Part shown: positions 5,554-6,231 of the stretch, piece by piece
How the letters are laid out: every line of letters starts with the position of its first letter
Position numbering within the stretch: position 1 is the stretch's first letter
NCBI GenBank assembly: GCA_017962865.1
Contig: JAGCUM010000257.1
Span: forward strand, 1-6,231
DNA length: 6,231 nt
Direction of reading: 5' to 3'
Origin: Spirochaetales bacterium
Lineage (GTDB): Bacteria; Spirochaetota; Spirochaetia; Sphaerochaetales; Sphaerochaetaceae
Notes under the pieces: model-generated
Told to the model about the DNA's origin: nothing
Database searches by the model: none
Seen by the model: the letters and a program-made list of their open reading frames with translations, nothing else
Translations under genes and position numbers: made by a program

Positions 5554-5583
5554 GGCTGCAGACATGGATCTGCAGCCTTTTTT
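5554..5583 (+). terminator. Rho-independent terminator of malQ
   Basis: A perfect 9-bp stem, GGCTGCAGA (5554-5562) with TCTGCAGCC (5569-5577), has a six-base loop and is followed directly by six T (5578-5583). It lies 46 bp after the malQ stop codon and separates malQ from xpt, so xpt needs its own promoter. Confidence 0.93.
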
Positions 5584-5623
5584 GTTGCATATGGTTGCGC
5601 CTTCAACGCACAAACAGTGACTT

Positions 5624-5667
5624 TTGAAACAAACTCAATTGACACTGTATTGTAAAAAAGCAAAACT
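5624..5667 (+). promoter_or_regulatory. Candidate xpt promoter(s) with little or no leader
   Basis: Two overlapping readings are possible. TTGAAA (5624-5629) with TATTGT (5648-5653), 18 bp apart, would start near 5660 and leave a leader of about 13 bases. A perfect -35 box TTGACA (5639-5644) with the poor -10 box AAAACT (5662-5667), 17 bp apart, would start at or next to the ATG at 5673. A promoter is expected here because a strong terminator ends just upstream. The remaining 89 bp between terminator and start contain no purine riboswitch that I can recognise and no Shine-Dalgarno. Confidence 0.4.
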
Positions 5668-5672
5668 TAAGC

Positions 5673-6231
5673 ATGGACGAACTGAAATCACGAATACTGT
5701 CGGAAGGTAAGATCCTTCCGGGCAACATCATCAAGGTCGGGTCGTTTCTCAACCACAGAATCGATACAGCTCTCATGGGCAGAATGGCGGACGAGTTCGC
5801 CAAACACTTCGACATCTCCAAGATAACCATGATTCTCACCATAGAGGCCAGCGGAATAGCATTGGCGTCCGTCTGCTCCTACAAATGGGGAATTCCGATG
5901 CTCTTTGCAAAGAAAGCCAAGAGCGACAACATCGAGAACGGAATCATCTGCTGCGAGATCTATTCCTATACATATAAAAAGAATGTAAAGGTCATGGTTG
6001 AGTCGGAGCTCCTCAAGCCCACGGACAATGTCCTGATCATGGACGACTTCTTGGCAAACGGCGAAGCCATCCGCGGACTGACGGATCTTGTCAGGGAAGC
6101 CGGCGCAAGCCTTGAGGGCATCGGAATCGCTGTCGAAAAAGGATTCCAGGGCGGCGGAGACAAGTTCCGCAAGATGGGAATCGATATCTTCAGCCTTGCG
6201 GTAATCGATTCCGTAGAAAACGGAACTATAA
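5673..6231 (+). CDS. xpt: Xanthine phosphoribosyltransferase, extreme C-terminus cut by the window edge
   Basis: Xpt converts xanthine and PRPP to XMP and pyrophosphate in purine salvage, in the cytosol as a dimer. The 186 residues in the window follow the Bacillus subtilis Xpt pattern from end to end. The N-terminus has SFLNHRID (24-31), then TIEASGIALA (56-65), FAKKAKS (78-84), the PRPP-binding loop VLIMDDFLANG (120-130) with its paired aspartates, EAGASLEGIGIAVEKGFQGG (142-161) and a late SLAVIDSVENG (174-184). Family length is about 190 to 195, so only the last few residues are missing. The ATG at 5673 is the only ATG after an in-frame stop at 5640, so the start is certain although no Shine-Dalgarno precedes it. 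It is separated from malQ by an intrinsic terminator. Whether a xanthine/uracil permease follows, as in Bacillus, cannot be seen. Confidence 0.95.
   Translation, partial: MDELKSRILSEGKILPGNIIKVGSFLNHRIDTALMGRMADEFAKHFDISKITMILTIEASGIALASVCSYKWGIPMLFAKKAKSDNIENGIICCEIYSYTYKKNVKVMVESELLKPTDNVLIMDDFLANGEAIRGLTDLVREAGASLEGIGIAVEKGFQGGGDKFRKMGIDIFSLAVIDSVENGTI

Noticed and set aside
5518..5556. Direct repeat AATTCGGC at 5518-5525 and 5549-5556 after malQ
   Set aside because: It is short, occurs in an AT-rich 3' region and matches no known site type; chance is a sufficient explanation.
5584..5672. Purine riboswitch upstream of xpt, as in Bacillus
   Set aside because: Only 89 bp are available, no conserved purine-aptamer core is visible, and the only hairpin seen is a 4-bp TGCG/CGCA stem.
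1..6231. Mobile element, CRISPR array, toxin-antitoxin or defence genes
   Set aside because: No transposase, integrase, terminal repeats, spaced repeats or small paired genes are visible; all coding capacity is taken by conserved housekeeping genes.

Overview
The window is an ordinary housekeeping stretch of a bacterial chromosome. It holds seven protein genes packed with short gaps, and no mobile element, CRISPR array, tRNA or rRNA was seen. The organism is probably a diderm bacterium of moderate GC content. The secreted solute-binding protein has a cleavable signal peptide but no lipoprotein cysteine, which fits a periplasm. Together with the carD-ispD-ispF arrangement, this makes a spirochaete (Sphaerochaeta/Treponema-like) my best guess. 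That is an impression from gene content and protein flavour, not a proven assignment.

Layout. At the left edge, on the minus strand, is the N-terminal 212 residues of an RsmE-type rRNA methyltransferase. A 77-bp divergent intergenic region separates it from a plus-strand gene for a family 5 (peptide/nickel-type) solute-binding protein, present without permease genes in the window. This gene converges on a minus-strand operon with only 7 bp between them. The operon runs carD (RNA polymerase-binding regulator), ispD and ispF (steps 3 and 5 of the MEP isoprenoid pathway). A 143-bp divergent region then leads to malQ (4-alpha-glucanotransferase, GH77) on the plus strand. A clear intrinsic terminator follows malQ, and then xpt (xanthine phosphoribosyltransferase), cut by the right edge a few residues before its likely end.

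How the genes work together. IspD and IspF act in the same pathway and are almost certainly co-translated with CarD: the carD stop codon abuts the ispD start, and both ispD and ispF have good Shine-Dalgarno sequences. RsmE, the binding protein, MalQ and Xpt are independent functions (ribosome modification, solute uptake, maltodextrin/glycogen metabolism, purine salvage).

Two non-coding patterns deserve attention. First, the promoter-proximal genes carD, rsmE, the binding-protein gene and xpt have no recognisable Shine-Dalgarno. Their best promoter-like elements lie so close to the ATG that leaderless or near-leaderless mRNAs are suggested. The operon-internal genes carry strong Shine-Dalgarnos. 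Second, the malQ leader contains a perfect 9-bp inverted repeat that can extend by G-U and A-U pairs to a 14-bp stem covering the malQ Shine-Dalgarno, a candidate RNA switch or translational control element. I did not find a convincing previously undescribed multi-gene system.
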